The translations under genes and the position numbers were made by a program. The notes under the pieces were generated by a model, which was not told the DNA's origin, did no database searches, and saw only the letters and a program-made list of their open reading frames with translations. From Caenorhabditis elegans (taxonomy: Eukaryota > Nematoda > Chromadorea > Rhabditida > Rhabditidae), in NCBI RefSeq assembly GCF_000002985.6, contig NC_003281.10, forward strand, positions 11,594,001-11,658,000: a stretch of 64,000 nucleotides of DNA, given 5' to 3'. This document shows, piece after piece, positions 34,386-45,769 of this stretch (position 1 is the first letter of the stretch; every line of letters starts with the position of its first letter).

Positions 34386-35435
34386 TCAAACTCGCTGACT
34401 CTTCATCGGGCTCTGAAATGGGGTTGTCGAGTTGCTGGGGCTCCCGCTGCTCAGCTCTTTATACTGGTATCGTTGATTGTATTTGCCATAGAAGAAGCCG
34501 GCGGTACAGCCTGGAAAATGGTACTACTTAAGAATTTATTGATGCACCATGCCTTGAAAAATTGTTTACGAAAATTTGTTCGAAATTTCAGATAAAAAAT
34601 TTTGCGGGAATTCAAATTTTCTCAGCAAAACTTTGACGGAAAATTCCAATTTTCTGAGAAAATTTTCGGTGGGAAGTTCAAATTATCTGAGAAAAATTTA
34701 GTGGGAAATTCAAATTTTTTGACAAAAATTTTGGCGGGAAATCAAAATTTTCGGAGAAAAATTTTGGCGGGAAATTCAAAATTTTTAAGATCAATTTTGG
34801 CGGGAAATTCAAAATTTTTGAGAACAATTTTGGCGGGGAATTCGAATTTTTTTTTAAATTTTGGCGGGAAACTCAAATTTTCTGAGAACAGTTTTTGCGG
34901 AAAATTCAAATTTTCCGAGAACATTTAGGCGGAAATTCAAATTTACTGAGAAATATTTTGGCGGAAGGAAAGTTCAACATTTCTGAGAAAAATTTCGGCG
35001 GGAAATGCAGCTGCTATTTTTTTGTAAAAAAAAAACGAAGTTGATGGCCTAGTTTTGAATTTTCTAGGCCATCAACATTAAATAACTCTAACTTGGCGGA
35101 AAATCGACGTATTTAAATTTTTCAAAAACTATCCAAGTTGCACGTGAATGGTTGAAACTTTTACTGTTTTTTTCTCTTTTTTTCAAATTCTTGAACTTAC
35201 CAATTAATGCGATCCCAACGGCAATTGCCAAAATAAAAACGGCAACTTCAACGGCTTTCAGGAGGCTTGCCACCTGTTGTAACGTGTCATTGATGTTCTC
35301 GAGTGTCTGAATAACGAGGTTTAGGTTTTCAAAATAATTTTTTATTCAAAAATCAAATTTGCGCGTCAAATCCGTTGTATTCTGGCGGTGTTTGCACAGC
35401 GAGCAAAATTTTTGACTCACCGCGTCCAAAGACAT
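34386..35435 (-). CDS. Unrecognised 81-residue single-pass membrane protein, three exons
   Basis: On the minus strand the exons are 35435-35421, 35306-35201 and 34510-34386; they join in phase with clean donors and TTCAG/TTCCAG acceptors. The first exon codes only MSLDA. A membrane helix, VAVFILAIAVGIALIG, lies at about 26-41, followed by CTAGFFYGKYNQRYQYKE and a Ser/Pro/Thr tail ending SPMKSQRV. The short N-terminus, LENINDTLQQVASLLKA, looks amphipathic. Its stop is 185 bp from the gly-8 stop, so the genes converge. Intron 2 carries the CCCGCC minisatellite. No family recognised, but phase and membrane pattern make it convincing. Confidence 0.7.
34600..35010. repeat. Intronic minisatellite of TTTTGGCGGGAAATTC units
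   Basis: About eleven units of 36-40 bp in intron 2 of the minus-strand membrane gene. The unit is the reverse complement of that at 28985-29560, so relative to each host transcript the orientation is the same. Confidence 0.88.
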
Positions 35436-35734
35436 TTTTCGGCAGTTGGAACACCTGGAATTATATGTTTAGAAAATATTTTACCCCAAAAAAATTGAGA
35501 AAAGTATTGTTGGAAAAAATTTTGAAAAGAGTGGGGGGAGGAATCTATAGAAACCTTCGAATAAAAGGAATTGGTGCACAATAGAAATGAAAGAAAAATT
35601 TGAAGAATATGACAATGTTCAATTCAATTGAAGCAACAAAACTATGTTCTTGTTATGTTTTTTACGACGCTCCGAAATTCCGCTAAGAGCATGCCTTTAA
35701 AGTTAGTTTTACTATGGTATTTAAAATTTATGGC

Positions 35735-36230
35735 AAACCGGCAAATCGCGGTGTTGCCGGAATTGAAAACTTTCGGCAATTCGGCAAATCGGCAAGTCGT
35801 TAAGTTGCCGGGATTGAAATTTTCCGACAAAACGGCAAATTGCCGGAGTTGAAAATTTCTAGCAAATTGGCAAATCGGCAAATTGCCGCAATTGAAATTT
35901 CCGGCAAATCTGTAAATCGACAAATTACCGGAATTGAAATTTCCGGCAAATCGGCAAATCGGCTAATTGCTGGAATTGAAATTTTCGGCAAATCGGCAAA
36001 TTGGTAAATTGCCGGAATTGAAAATTTCCGGCAAAGTGGCAAATCGGCATGTTGCCGGAATGTAGAATTTTCGGCAAATCGGCAAACGGACAATTGCCGA
36101 AAATTTTCCGGAAATTGTGATTTCGCACACTTTTTTTTTTGGAAATTTCATGAAAATAAATAGGCGATTTGCCGAAAATCAAAAATTCCGGCAAATCGTC
36201 AAACCGGCAATTTGCCGATTTGCCGCCCAC
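35735..36230. repeat. GGCAAATCGGCAAATTGCCGG minisatellite
   Basis: Imperfect units of about 40-50 bp alternating GGCAAATCGGCAAATTGCCG with GAATTGAAATTTTC. A fragment of the same family is at about 48040-48095, directly before the 163-bp satellite. Confidence 0.9.
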
Positions 36231-36829
36231 CCCTGGAAAAATCCATAAAATCGAATTTTTGAAAAAAAATTTTTTAAGTTTTTCTGTAACGAGAAATACA
36301 AGAAATATCGCTAAATTAAATTATGTTAGTAATTTTTAAAACTACGGTACTTGAAAGTTTAAAGGCACATATCATTTTTTTCAAATCTTGGCGGGATATC
36401 GGATTGTCGTTATATAGCTTGAAATTCAAGTTTTGAATAAAATAGCATTATTACACATTCTAGAAAATTCTTGACCTCTTTAAAGTAAATTTAAAGGTAC
36501 ATAGGGCTCAAAATCACTATTTTTGCAGTTTGAGCCTCAAATTTGAACTATTAAAAAAAATATGAGCACTGAGGAATTGATAAAAATTGATTTTAAAAAA
36601 TTGTGCGAACGCGCCGAAAAAAAATTTCGAAACATTTGGAGCGGGAGACGCTGCTGATATACACACAGATAGTTAGAGAACAAGAGAAGCTGTACGAAAA
36701 AAAAACAACATGTATAACAACATGACGTGGCATTTTTGTACGTTTTTAGTTTTTCTCTGTTTTTTTTTGGCATTTTTTCTAGGAAAAGAAAAGACTTGTA
36801 AGATGAATTTGGAGTATTCTAAACTTACA
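36231..36829. other. AT-rich spacer, no gene seen
   Basis: No splice-bounded frame. Only A/T runs and a few GTACTTTAAAGG-type words. Confidence 0.5.
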
Positions 36830-37045
36830 AATTTGAGCTCAAATTTTAATTCCATGACTATCTCTGGTACATTTCGGGTCCCGCCACGTAAACTTTAAAA
36901 TTTTAATTAAAATTTTAAAACTTACCTACAAAAATATGGGGTACTGTAGTTTTTTGGACTTACAGTACCCTTCAGATTTCGTGGCGGGACCCAAATTGGA
37001 GCAGCCCTAGTCATGATTATACTTAAATTGAAGCTCTTGATGTGT
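36830..37045. mobile_element. Foldback element family D, copy 1
   Basis: Arms contain GAGCTCAAATTTTAATTCCA, CATGACTA and GGGTCCCGCCACG, with the complement CGTGGCGGGACCC, CTAGTCATGATTATACTTAA and GAAGCTCTTGA. The middle holds GGTACTGTAG and TACAGTACC. Confidence 0.65.
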
Positions 37046-37574
37046 TGAGTTTTAATTTTACTATAATTTCCATAAATACTAAAAAAATAATTTAGGGGTA
37101 CTGTAGTTTTGGGTTCATGTACCTTTGACCAAAATTCGTGCAAAAACTCATATAACTTTTGAGCATAAGTTTTGAATTTTAATTTGAATTCAGCAAGCCA
37201 TGAGCTTTGATTTTGAAAAAAAAATCATACAGTCGAACAAAATGGAACAATGGGAAAAACGAAAAATGGGAAAACAACACAAATACATACACATTTTTTC
37301 CGTTGAAAAGTGATAAAATGTTTGTAATCGATTCGGAAACACAGAGGGGGGAGAACAAAGGAGACGAGATGCTTTTTACACTGATAACAATCAAATCATT
37401 GGAAATTGTATGTTGCAGCAGCCAAAGTATATTATGCAGCTTGAAATGTAATTGAACCCAAGCCTGGCCTGAGTGGTGGGGTTTTGAGGGCAGTTTTTTA
37501 GGGGTTTTTATTCAAAAAATGAGGAAATAACTTGCATGAACATGCTTGTTTTAATAAAATCTGGATTCAGCTTG
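37046..37574. other. Spacer, no gene seen
   Basis: Mixed AT-rich sequence with an open but unsupported frame. I see no splice signals, RNA gene or repeat array here. Confidence 0.4.
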
Positions 37575-37722
37575 CCTAGAGCTTTAAAATAAGTATAATC
37601 ATGACTAGGTTTGAAGCAATATGGGTCCCACCACGAATTTTCAGGGTACTGTAGGGAGTAATCGTGGTGGGACCCAAAATGAACGGAACCTAGCCATGAT
37701 TATATGCATATTAAAGCTCGTG
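37575..37722. mobile_element. Foldback element family D, copy 2
   Basis: AGAGCTTTAAAATAAGTATA, ATCATGACTAGG and GGGTCCCACCACGA, mirrored by TCGTGGTGGGACCC, CCTAGCCATGATTATATG and TTAAAGCTC: a near-complete palindrome. Confidence 0.75.
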
Positions 37723-37922
37723 ACAATTTGACTTTGATTTTCACAAAAAAAAGTTGTTTAAACATTTTTTATTTTTTTGTGAGTCAAAAATTTCAATTGC
37801 AAAGTTTCGGTTACGGTAGGTTTTTTCGAAATATTCGTAAATTATTATTCAGGGAATCCTAGAAAAAATTAGATAATCTTTTTCCAAATCAAAATCGCAT
37901 CTCGGAATGTTAAATCTACTTG

Positions 37923-38027
37923 TCAAGAGCTTTAATTCAAGTATAATAATTACTAGATTTGCTCCATGTTTGGTCCCGCCACGAAAACCTACAGTACCCC
38001 GGACTTCGTGGCGAGAACCAAATTTCC
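37923..38027. mobile_element. Foldback element family D, copy 3 (partial)
   Basis: The left arm, AAGAGCTTTAATTCAAGTAT, through GGTCCCGCCACG to CTTCGTGGCGAGAACCAAA; the right arm is cut short. Confidence 0.65.
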
Positions 38028-38758
38028 AAAAAAAAACAGAAACCCGTGGTTGTCACTAAAAACGTCTACACTTGCCTCATTATATCGTAATGTCGAGACT
38101 ATTTAATTTGAGATAAAATCTAAACAAATTCCCGTTTCCCACCCCCTGTCTCCTTTGAAATTTTGATTTACGACTCCGATAAAAGGCGCAACGCAAAAAA
38201 TATGTAGAATTTAGAAAAAAAGAAATTAAAATAAAAAAAAGAAATTTAAAATTCTAGAATAAAATTTTTAAAACTTCATGGGAAAAGCTTTCAAAAAGTC
38301 TTTGAAAAAAAATTTCAAAAAATTTTTTTTAGAATTTTTTTTTGTTATTTCAAAAAAATTTTTCACTCAATTTTCTTGATTTTTTTTAAACTTGCCCAAA
38401 TCTATGCTTTAAATTCTGCACAAAAACATTTGTTTAAATTTTTGCTTCCAAAATTTTTAAAACCACGTACTAAAGAGTACTAAAAAAAGAAGAGTGACAA
38501 ATTAAATGTTGACCTTCTAGAAAAGGAAGATGAGAGAAATGGAAATAAAAAGGGGAATGCTATCAGATTACATTAATCAAATTAACACCGATTGATATGG
38601 GGTTACGCCATGGCCTCCTTTTTTTAAATAATCGTGTCTGTTAGGATAGTGAGGTGGCCGAATTAAACAAATATATATATCGGTGGCCAAGTTTTTGAAT
38701 TTCCCGCAAAAAATTGTTTTCTTAGAAAATTGTAATTTTCCGCCAAAATGTTTTCTAA
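38028..38758. other. AT-rich spacer, no gene seen
   Basis: Poly-A/T-rich. At 38690-38755 and again at 38945-39050 a few CCCGCCAAAA units of the minisatellite family described above. Confidence 0.45.
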
Positions 38759-38943
38759 CACGTGGTGTCAGAGTATCTCATTTCGGCTTGATCTACGTAG
38801 ATCTACAAAAAATGCGGGATAAGAGACGCAGACATCCCAACTGATTTCGCATGGTTAAGAGCTTGTTGACGTCACAATTTTTTGATCAAAAACTTCCCGC
38901 ATTTTGTAGATCAAACCGTAATGGGACAGCCTGGCACCACGTG
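38759..38943. mobile_element. Foldback element family A, copy 2
   Basis: CACGTGGTGTCAGAG to CTGGCACCACGTG, with inner TTGATCTACGTAGATC and TTTTGTAGATCAAACCGTAA. Best-preserved member in the window. Confidence 0.85.
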
Positions 38944-39405
38944 TTCTAAAAAAAATTAGAATTTTCCTCCAAAAAAATTTTTTCAGAAAATTTGAATCTC
39001 CCGCCAAATCTCTTTTCAGAAAATTTGAATTTCCCGCCAAAATTTTAAAAAAATTTTGATTTTATTACTTTCAAAACTTGAATATTGAAAGTTTTTTTTT
39101 TAATTTAGAGTTTCCAATTAAAATTTTTAGAAATTTTATACTTTTAATTAGACATCCCCAAAGTTTTAATTAAATTCTAATTTAATTTTTAAAATCAATT
39201 TAAATCCAAAAATCTATTCAAAAATGAAGTTTATTTTAAAAAAAAAAGCAACACGGGACGATGAAATTATTGAAGTTGGCTAGATAAAAACACTGAAATA
39301 AGAAAAAAGCGGAAAGAAAACGGTTATTCAACATAGAAATCGACAAGTTGCTTTTTTGACAACGTTTTTGAAGGAAAAAGTTAATAGTGAGATAATAATT
39401 AATAA

Positions 39406-42400
39406 TTACATGTATTGGTTCATTTCAAGTTTAATCTGATTTTGAGAAGCCTCTGGTGACGTGGCTGTTGGCTGAAGTGGCGGTGATGATGTCGCAGAGT
39501 CGAATGAGCAAAATGAGTAGTCAGTTGACATTGAAGGAATCGGATTGTAGCACATTTGTTCTGGAGTTGATGACGTCACGTTGAAGGAACTGTACGCCGA
39601 GTCGAATGACGTGGAAGGTGTCATTGGAGCAAAGTTGCTGGATGGGGATGAGGTGCCGGGGTACTGCAGTGGAGCATGGAAATTGGTGCTTGGAGCAGTT
39701 GTGGAGACACTGGTGCAAATCATAGATGGTCTGAGGGATTCCAGCAAGGACTTGTTGGATGATCTCCATTGCTTTCCGACCTGAACGGCTTCCTGTTTGG
39801 CGTCTCCGCGAGAAGTTGGGTTGGCGGCTGTGCGCAAGGCTTTTACGATGTGGTTCTGGAAAATTATACAAATTATAGATAGGATTTAAAATAAATTGAA
39901 GCATAATTTTTTTTTTTTTGCTTTTTCGAAAATTTCAATGTTTTGTTTTTTTTTTGGTGTAAAATTATTTTTTGGTCCCAGCCTTGATCATGATGAAAAT
40001 CAGAATTTTTTTGGTTAAATCTTTAAAAAAAAAAGAAGTTTTAAAAGACTAATTATCGAATTTTTTATCGACAAAAAATATGGAAACTGTAGAAAATTTG
40101 TTGATTATAAAAATGACCGGAAGTTATTGGAAATTTGTTTTTTTTTAAAGAAATTGTAAAAAAAAATTTTAAATAAAAAATTGTGAATCTTTCTAAAATT
40201 TTGTGGAATTTTTGTATCCATTTTTTAGAAAAAAAACAGTCCAAAAAATATTAAGGAAAACGAAAGAAATTCCGAAAATTTTTAAAATTGACTTTTTTCG
40301 GCAATACAAAAAAGCGAGAAAATTGTAGAAATTAGTAAGTATAAAATTTGTGAATTTTTTGAATATACGGCAATAACCGAAAAATATTGTAAATTTAAAT
40401 TTTCCAAATTTAAAGATTTTTATTTTTCAAAAAATATTGAAAACTAGGAACTTGGCGATTTTTTTTTTAATTTTGTTCGTTTTTTTTTTAAATATTTTCA
40501 GCGGTTTTTTTTTTGAATTTGTTTGAAATTCTAAATAAATTTAGCAAACGCTGAATTTGTTCCATTGTTAGAAAGAAATTCAAAAATAAAGTAGCAACAA
40601 TGTTTCAATTTGTAACATTTTTCAATTATTTTTTTATGACGATTTTATAGCTCAAATTCATCATCTTATATCTCAATAATTTTGAGCTGTATCAAAAAAT
40701 TGTCAACTAGCAAAATGCTTATCATGTATTTTTCTATAACTTTGTAATTGAGCATTTGTTTTTATCTTGTAAACAAACAAAGATATAAGTTGGCAAAATT
40801 TTGGGATTTTTTGAAAATAATTTTTTATCGATTTTTTTCGAATTTTTTTGAAAGAAATTTTTTTCTCATAGCCAATTTTAATTACTAACTCTTCTAATTT
40901 TTTATCAAGCCTTATAGCCTTATAGTCTTACCTTGTATGAAGAAACTGTCGCAAATTGGGTAATCTCGTTCTCAAATTCCCCAACCAATCGAAGCTCTTG
41001 ATTTGGTAGAATCTCGTTGATGATGAGTACCGGGATGTACTTGCACTCATTTGATACCTCGAGCTGCAAAAAATTTGAATTATTAGTTGTTAATGATTTA
41101 GGTTATTCTTAGGGTTAGGATTAGGCATAGGTTTAGGCTTAGGGTTAGGCTTAGGATAAAGCTTTGGCTCACGCTTAGGTTTAGGATTAGGTATAGGTTT
41201 AGGCTTAGGGTTAGGCTTAGGGTTAGGCTTAGGCTTTGGCTTTGGCTTAGGCCTAGGCTTAGGGTTCGGGTTAGGCTTTGAATCAGGCTTCGGCTTAAGA
41301 TTACGCCCGCCCACATTTTGGCAGTACCTACCATGGAGGTCTTCTTCTTCGAATACTGAGTATCATACTCTCGTTTCTCTGCGTCACTCATCTCTTCATA
41401 TGGAGTCACTTTCTTCTTATTATCACTTCCAATATTAAACACCTTCACATCTGATAAATCCAAGCCGGTACGCATGATATCTTGTCCAGTGAACTCTCCA
41501 ACAAATACTTTTTCTGTTTTCATTGCAATAGTCTTCTTGCTCTGTACATTCTTCCGGGACCAGCTTCCATTTGAATATTGAATCTGATAGGGGACCATTC
41601 GGCGGAGCAAAATTTCCACTTTGTAGTTGGATTCTGGATTGAGATGCTCGACTTTGTAGTTGAGGGCTGGGAAGATTTTTCTGGAAAAAATTGGTTTTAA
41701 ATAAAATTTAAAAAAAAAAAATAAATAAAATTTTGGCTGAAAATTTTGCAAATTTGTTCAGACAAAATTATCCGATATAACTTTAGAAACAAGAGAAAAT
41801 TTTCAAAGTTAAAAAATTAATTTTCGATTTTTTTTCAGAGAAACTATTACATTTAAGATTTTTTTCCCGAAAAATAAAATTTTGGCGGAAAATTTTCAGA
41901 TGAATTTTTAAATTTTTTATGAAATTTGATCCCTAAAAAAATAAGTAAACATTGAAATTCTTAGGACAAAAAAATTTTGCAGAAAATTTCGCCCTTTTTT
42001 GACTAAATTTTTAGATTAAAATTTTCCGAAAATTGTTTTTTAATAAAAACAAATGTTGGTTTACTTTTTTGAACGTTTGTTTTTGACTTTAAGATTTTCG
42101 GAAAATATAAGCAAATAATATGTTTCTTTGGAGAATTGTAAAAATTTAAAAATTATGAAAAAATATTTTTTTAAATCCTTTTTTACATTTTTAAAATTTC
42201 AAAAATTTTCCAAAAAAAAATTTTTGCCGAAAATTTTGCTCATTTTTTTCAGACGAAATTTTCAGGCAAAAAAAATTGAGCAATTTAAAAAAATTTTGTA
42301 CATCAGATTCAGAAAATTTCAAAAATTTTGAAACTAAATAATATTTTTCACGAAAAATACTAACCTCCCATTATTAAGCACATTCTGCTCATTACTCAAA

Positions 42401-42825
42401 TAATGAAGCTCCTTCCAGAGGTCCTGTGGGTCCTGCAAAGTGACCGTCACAATTTTTGGCTGATGTGCATACTGATTCTGGTAGGTGAATGGGTCCGAAT
42501 ATCCTCCTTGGAAATTTTGGTCTGAAATTTTTTTAAAATTTGAACCTGTTACTAATATATTGCTATTATAAAGTTACTATTTTGCCCGAAATTTACAAAA
42601 CAAATTTTTTTTTCGATGCACCATGATTTCAAAAAAAAAATTAAACTTACGATATTGCTGAAACATCTGAATCTGCTGCTGCATATCCCATGGAGCTTGG
42701 AAGTTCTGCCCGTAACTCATTTTTTGGAATTGCTCCGGAGTTGGCATTGGGTACCCGTAACTCATCGGTGGAACATTTTCCTGATTCTGCATTTGATAGG
42801 CGTTTTGTTCGTTTTGATAATTCAT
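39406..42825 (-). CDS. tbx-33: TBX-33, T-box transcription factor, five exons, 420 residues
   Basis: Minus-strand exons 42825-42651, 42521-42365, 41680-41332, 41063-40932 and 39855-39406 join in phase. TTTTCAG sits 15 bases before the ATG, a likely trans-splice site. The N-terminus (about 1-80) is Gln/Met/Tyr-rich. The T-box runs from about 83 to 278: [13 protein letters not shown], then [20 protein letters not shown], which follows the FPxLxVxVxGLxPxxxY pattern. Near the end is [18 protein letters not shown], equal to the TAYQNxxITxLK motif. The C-terminus is Ser/Thr/Pro-rich and suits a regulatory region. It should bind T-site DNA in the nucleus. Intron 3 holds a telomere-like repeat. The symbol is from memory. 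Confidence 0.85.
41100..41310 (+). repeat. Interstitial telomere-like repeat in tbx-33 intron 3
   Basis: About 33 degenerate TTAGGC/TTAGGG/TTTGGC units on the plus strand, hence GCCTAA in the tbx-33 transcript, the same sense as in gly-8. Confidence 0.93.
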
Positions 42826-42849
42826 CTTTGGGGATAAGTTCTGAAAATA

Positions 42850-42870
42850 AATATATATATATATATATAT
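42850..42870. repeat. (TA)n microsatellite
   Basis: Ten TA pairs, immediately upstream of the probable tbx-33 trans-splice acceptor. Confidence 0.9.
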
Positions 42871-43677
42871 AAAATATTTAAATAAGGCCAAAACGTCAAA
42901 AAAAAAACGAAAATTAAGTTAGAAACAATCTTATAGTTAGTCTACACTCTTTTTTGCGGAAGGAGGAATAGAAGACAAGAGGGCCCATAAAAAGCGGGAA
43001 AATGGTAGGTCAAATCGGTGACGTGGCAGTCAAAAAGTGGAGATGTGCGGAGGAAAGGGGCCTGTTTATTTGACATTAGATTTGGAGAAAAATTAAGAGT
43101 ATTCCAGATTAAAATAATTTTTTGAAAAAAATAAAAGTTCCAGGTTGGCTCAATTTCTGAAAATTTGAAAAAAAAATTCCGATTTTTTTTTTCGAAAATT
43201 CTGAAAAAAAAAATCATTTTACGCGAAATTTTGCAATTTACGCCCGATCTCGACATGAATTTTTTTGTCAAATTCAAAAAGGTGTGTGCTTTTAAAGACT
43301 ACTGTAATTTTTATTTTCGGTAAAATTTATGAGTTTTTGTACTTAGTACATGTATTTTTTAATCGAAAGAACTAGGGTGAAAATTCCAACAAAAAAAATA
43401 TTTGTCGTGTCGAGACCCGGAACCATGATTTTGGACGTTACAATTGGAAAACTCGGTAAATAAATGTTTTCTTGTAAAAACAATAGGTTTTTGTTTTTAT
43501 AATTTAAAAAAATATAATAAATTTTGAAAAATGTTTGAAAAAAAAGAAAAAAAATTCTACTTTAGACATTGAAATGTTTAGAAAAGTAAAAAAATATAAT
43601 GAATATTTAGCAAAAAAGCTAAATTTGATCTACCAGGACCACAACAAAAAACAAGAATGACTACTTTAATATTCCAG

Positions 43678-43722
43678 CCACCGAACCATCTATATCCACT
43701 GGGCGGAGCAGTAGGCTGTCAG
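43678..43722 (+). other. Exon-like segment
   Basis: Forty-five bases between ATTCCAG and GTAAGTAG, open in one frame (PPNHLYPLGGAVGCQ). Splice borders are near consensus, but I found no partner exon in 43000-43980. It could be an exon of an unseen gene or chance. The rest of 42900-43970 is AT-rich without a clear gene. Confidence 0.25.
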
Positions 43723-43974
43723 GTAAGTAGGCGGAACTGGTATACTTGGTACCTATTGATTGGGAAGTTAGGGGTCACCTCTATTAGAAGAGCATGTCAG
43801 GGAAATTTGGTAAAAGAAGAGAGTAGGTAAAAGAGAGAAAGATACGGAAAAAGTATACCGAAAAAGTATACAAAAAAATGAAAAAAAAAAAAAAAAAAAA
43901 ACGTAAAAGTAGCTACGTCGAAACTTAGCAAGTTACCATATTTTCGTGAATTCCAAAATAATTTTCGCAGGTCT

Positions 43975-44420
43975 TCCAAACACCCATGCCTACATTCATG
44001 CCTGCAGACCTACACTTGCCTACGGGCCTACGCCTGCCTACATACCTGCACGTGCCTGCGGATTTACGCATGCTTATAGGCCTAATGTCTATAAGCCTAC
44101 AAACCTACTCCTGCCCACAACTCGAACTGACCTACCCCATCATACAGTCCTGAACCTGCTTATCTAAGCCGAAGCCTGCCAACAGACCTACGCCTACTTA
44201 CTTACCTTTACAAGTGCCTACAAACCTGCAACTGCCTCAAGATCTACGCAAACTTAGAGACCGAATGCCTGCAGACCTACACTTTCCTATAGACTCAGGC
44301 CTGTCTACAAGCCTATGCATACCTGAGGGCCTTTGCGCCTGCCTGAAGGAATATGCATGCCTATTGACCTACGTTTTTTGCAAACCTACGCTCACCTACT
44401 AAAGCGCCTACAGCCGTAAA
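43975..44420. repeat. CCTACGCCTGCCTACA minisatellite
   Basis: Irregular units of 15-45 bp built from CCTGCCTACA, GACCTACGCC and AAACCTAC. Short pieces of the same CTGCCTAC/GTAGGCAGG vocabulary recur at 56100-56310, 57470-57490, 58490-58520, 58910-58945 and 59060-59160. Confidence 0.8.
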
Positions 44421-44429
44421 TCTGCCTAG

Positions 44430-45769
44430 AGACTTTTTTTACATTGAAATGCGAAAAAAACCAATTCAAACGTATCTCCACAGTCGAAACTCCAAATTGC
44501 AGAAGATAGGTGGTAGGCAGGCACGTAGGCATAAATTAAAACGCACATTTTAGAATTTATAGCAGGAAAAATATATAAGAAATCAACCAAAAAAATCGTA
44601 AAACAAGACAAAGATATTCAGAACAACATCAACATCTCTCCACATGTTTACAATCAACTGTATACCCATTAGTATACACGGGGACTCTATACGGTTGTAA
44701 AATATATAGCTAGGTCAGTCAGTGGTGCACATGGTTTTGAGACACTGGAATATATCCAAATATCGATTCTTTGTCATTTCCGGAAAAAAAAACGTATAAT
44801 GTTTTCAGTGAATTTTCCATCACAATTGAGGCCTGTAAAAGCGTTGTTTTTGCCGGTTTTAATTATTCTAAAGAGATTTTTAATTGACTTTTGAAATGCA
44901 CAGTATTTTTTGAGTCAAAAATACATAGTTTCCAGAAAGTTCAAATAGTTATAAAATTATTACACGCCTTCAAAAATCCAATTGTACAAGCCTCGAAAAT
45001 AATAATAAGCTCAGTTCAAAATTTAAGGGGTTGAGAGCAAGGCTGTGGCGCTTGAAATTTCGCAGTGTTATACCTTAATTGGGGTCTTTTAAATAGCTTT
45101 CCATGGTAGAATATACTTTTTTTTTGGAAAATTCTCGAGTTTGGCAATATCTTTTTAGGCACAATCATTTCCCTGGGAATTTTTGGAATTCCCCAATTTG
45201 ACTAACTAGTACAATGTATGATATTTTTAATATTGAAAAGTATATCAATTCATGTATACTGTATACCTTTTGATAGGTTTTATAGCCATTACAGTTTTCT
45301 AAAAAATCATAGGTGCTTTAGGTCTTTATATTCCAGTCAAACATGAGAATTTTTAAATTCTTCACATTTTAAGGATTAATAAATAACTAGGGAGTTTTGT
45401 TTGGTGTCCAGAGAGTTATAGGTCGAAGGATATATTCCCTGAAAGCTGACACAAAAAAATTCCGAATTCAAAATAAAATCTTGCCAGAATCGCTTGGGTA
45501 TTTAATCCAAAAAAGTACTATTTTTGAAGCTCTCGATCTCGATGAAAATTGGAGATAATAAAAAATAGTCAACTATTAAAATGCTTAAAATATTTTGATG
45601 TTTATAATGTTTTTAATCGCAATTGTATTTCCTATTTTCTTCTGTAGATATGAGCTTTTGAAAATTTAGTCGAAAGCTTCACATTTCAGTAATTTATATT
45701 TGAAAAACCATTAAGCATCGATCAATGTTTTTATTAAATTAATAATTTTCACAATGTGTTAAGCATATT
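44430..45769. other. Spacer, no gene seen
   Basis: No supported frame. 44650-44735 (ACGGTTGTAAAATAT, GTCAGTGGTGCACATGGTT) has a relative at about 46165-46215, so this is probably repeat-derived. Confidence 0.4.
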
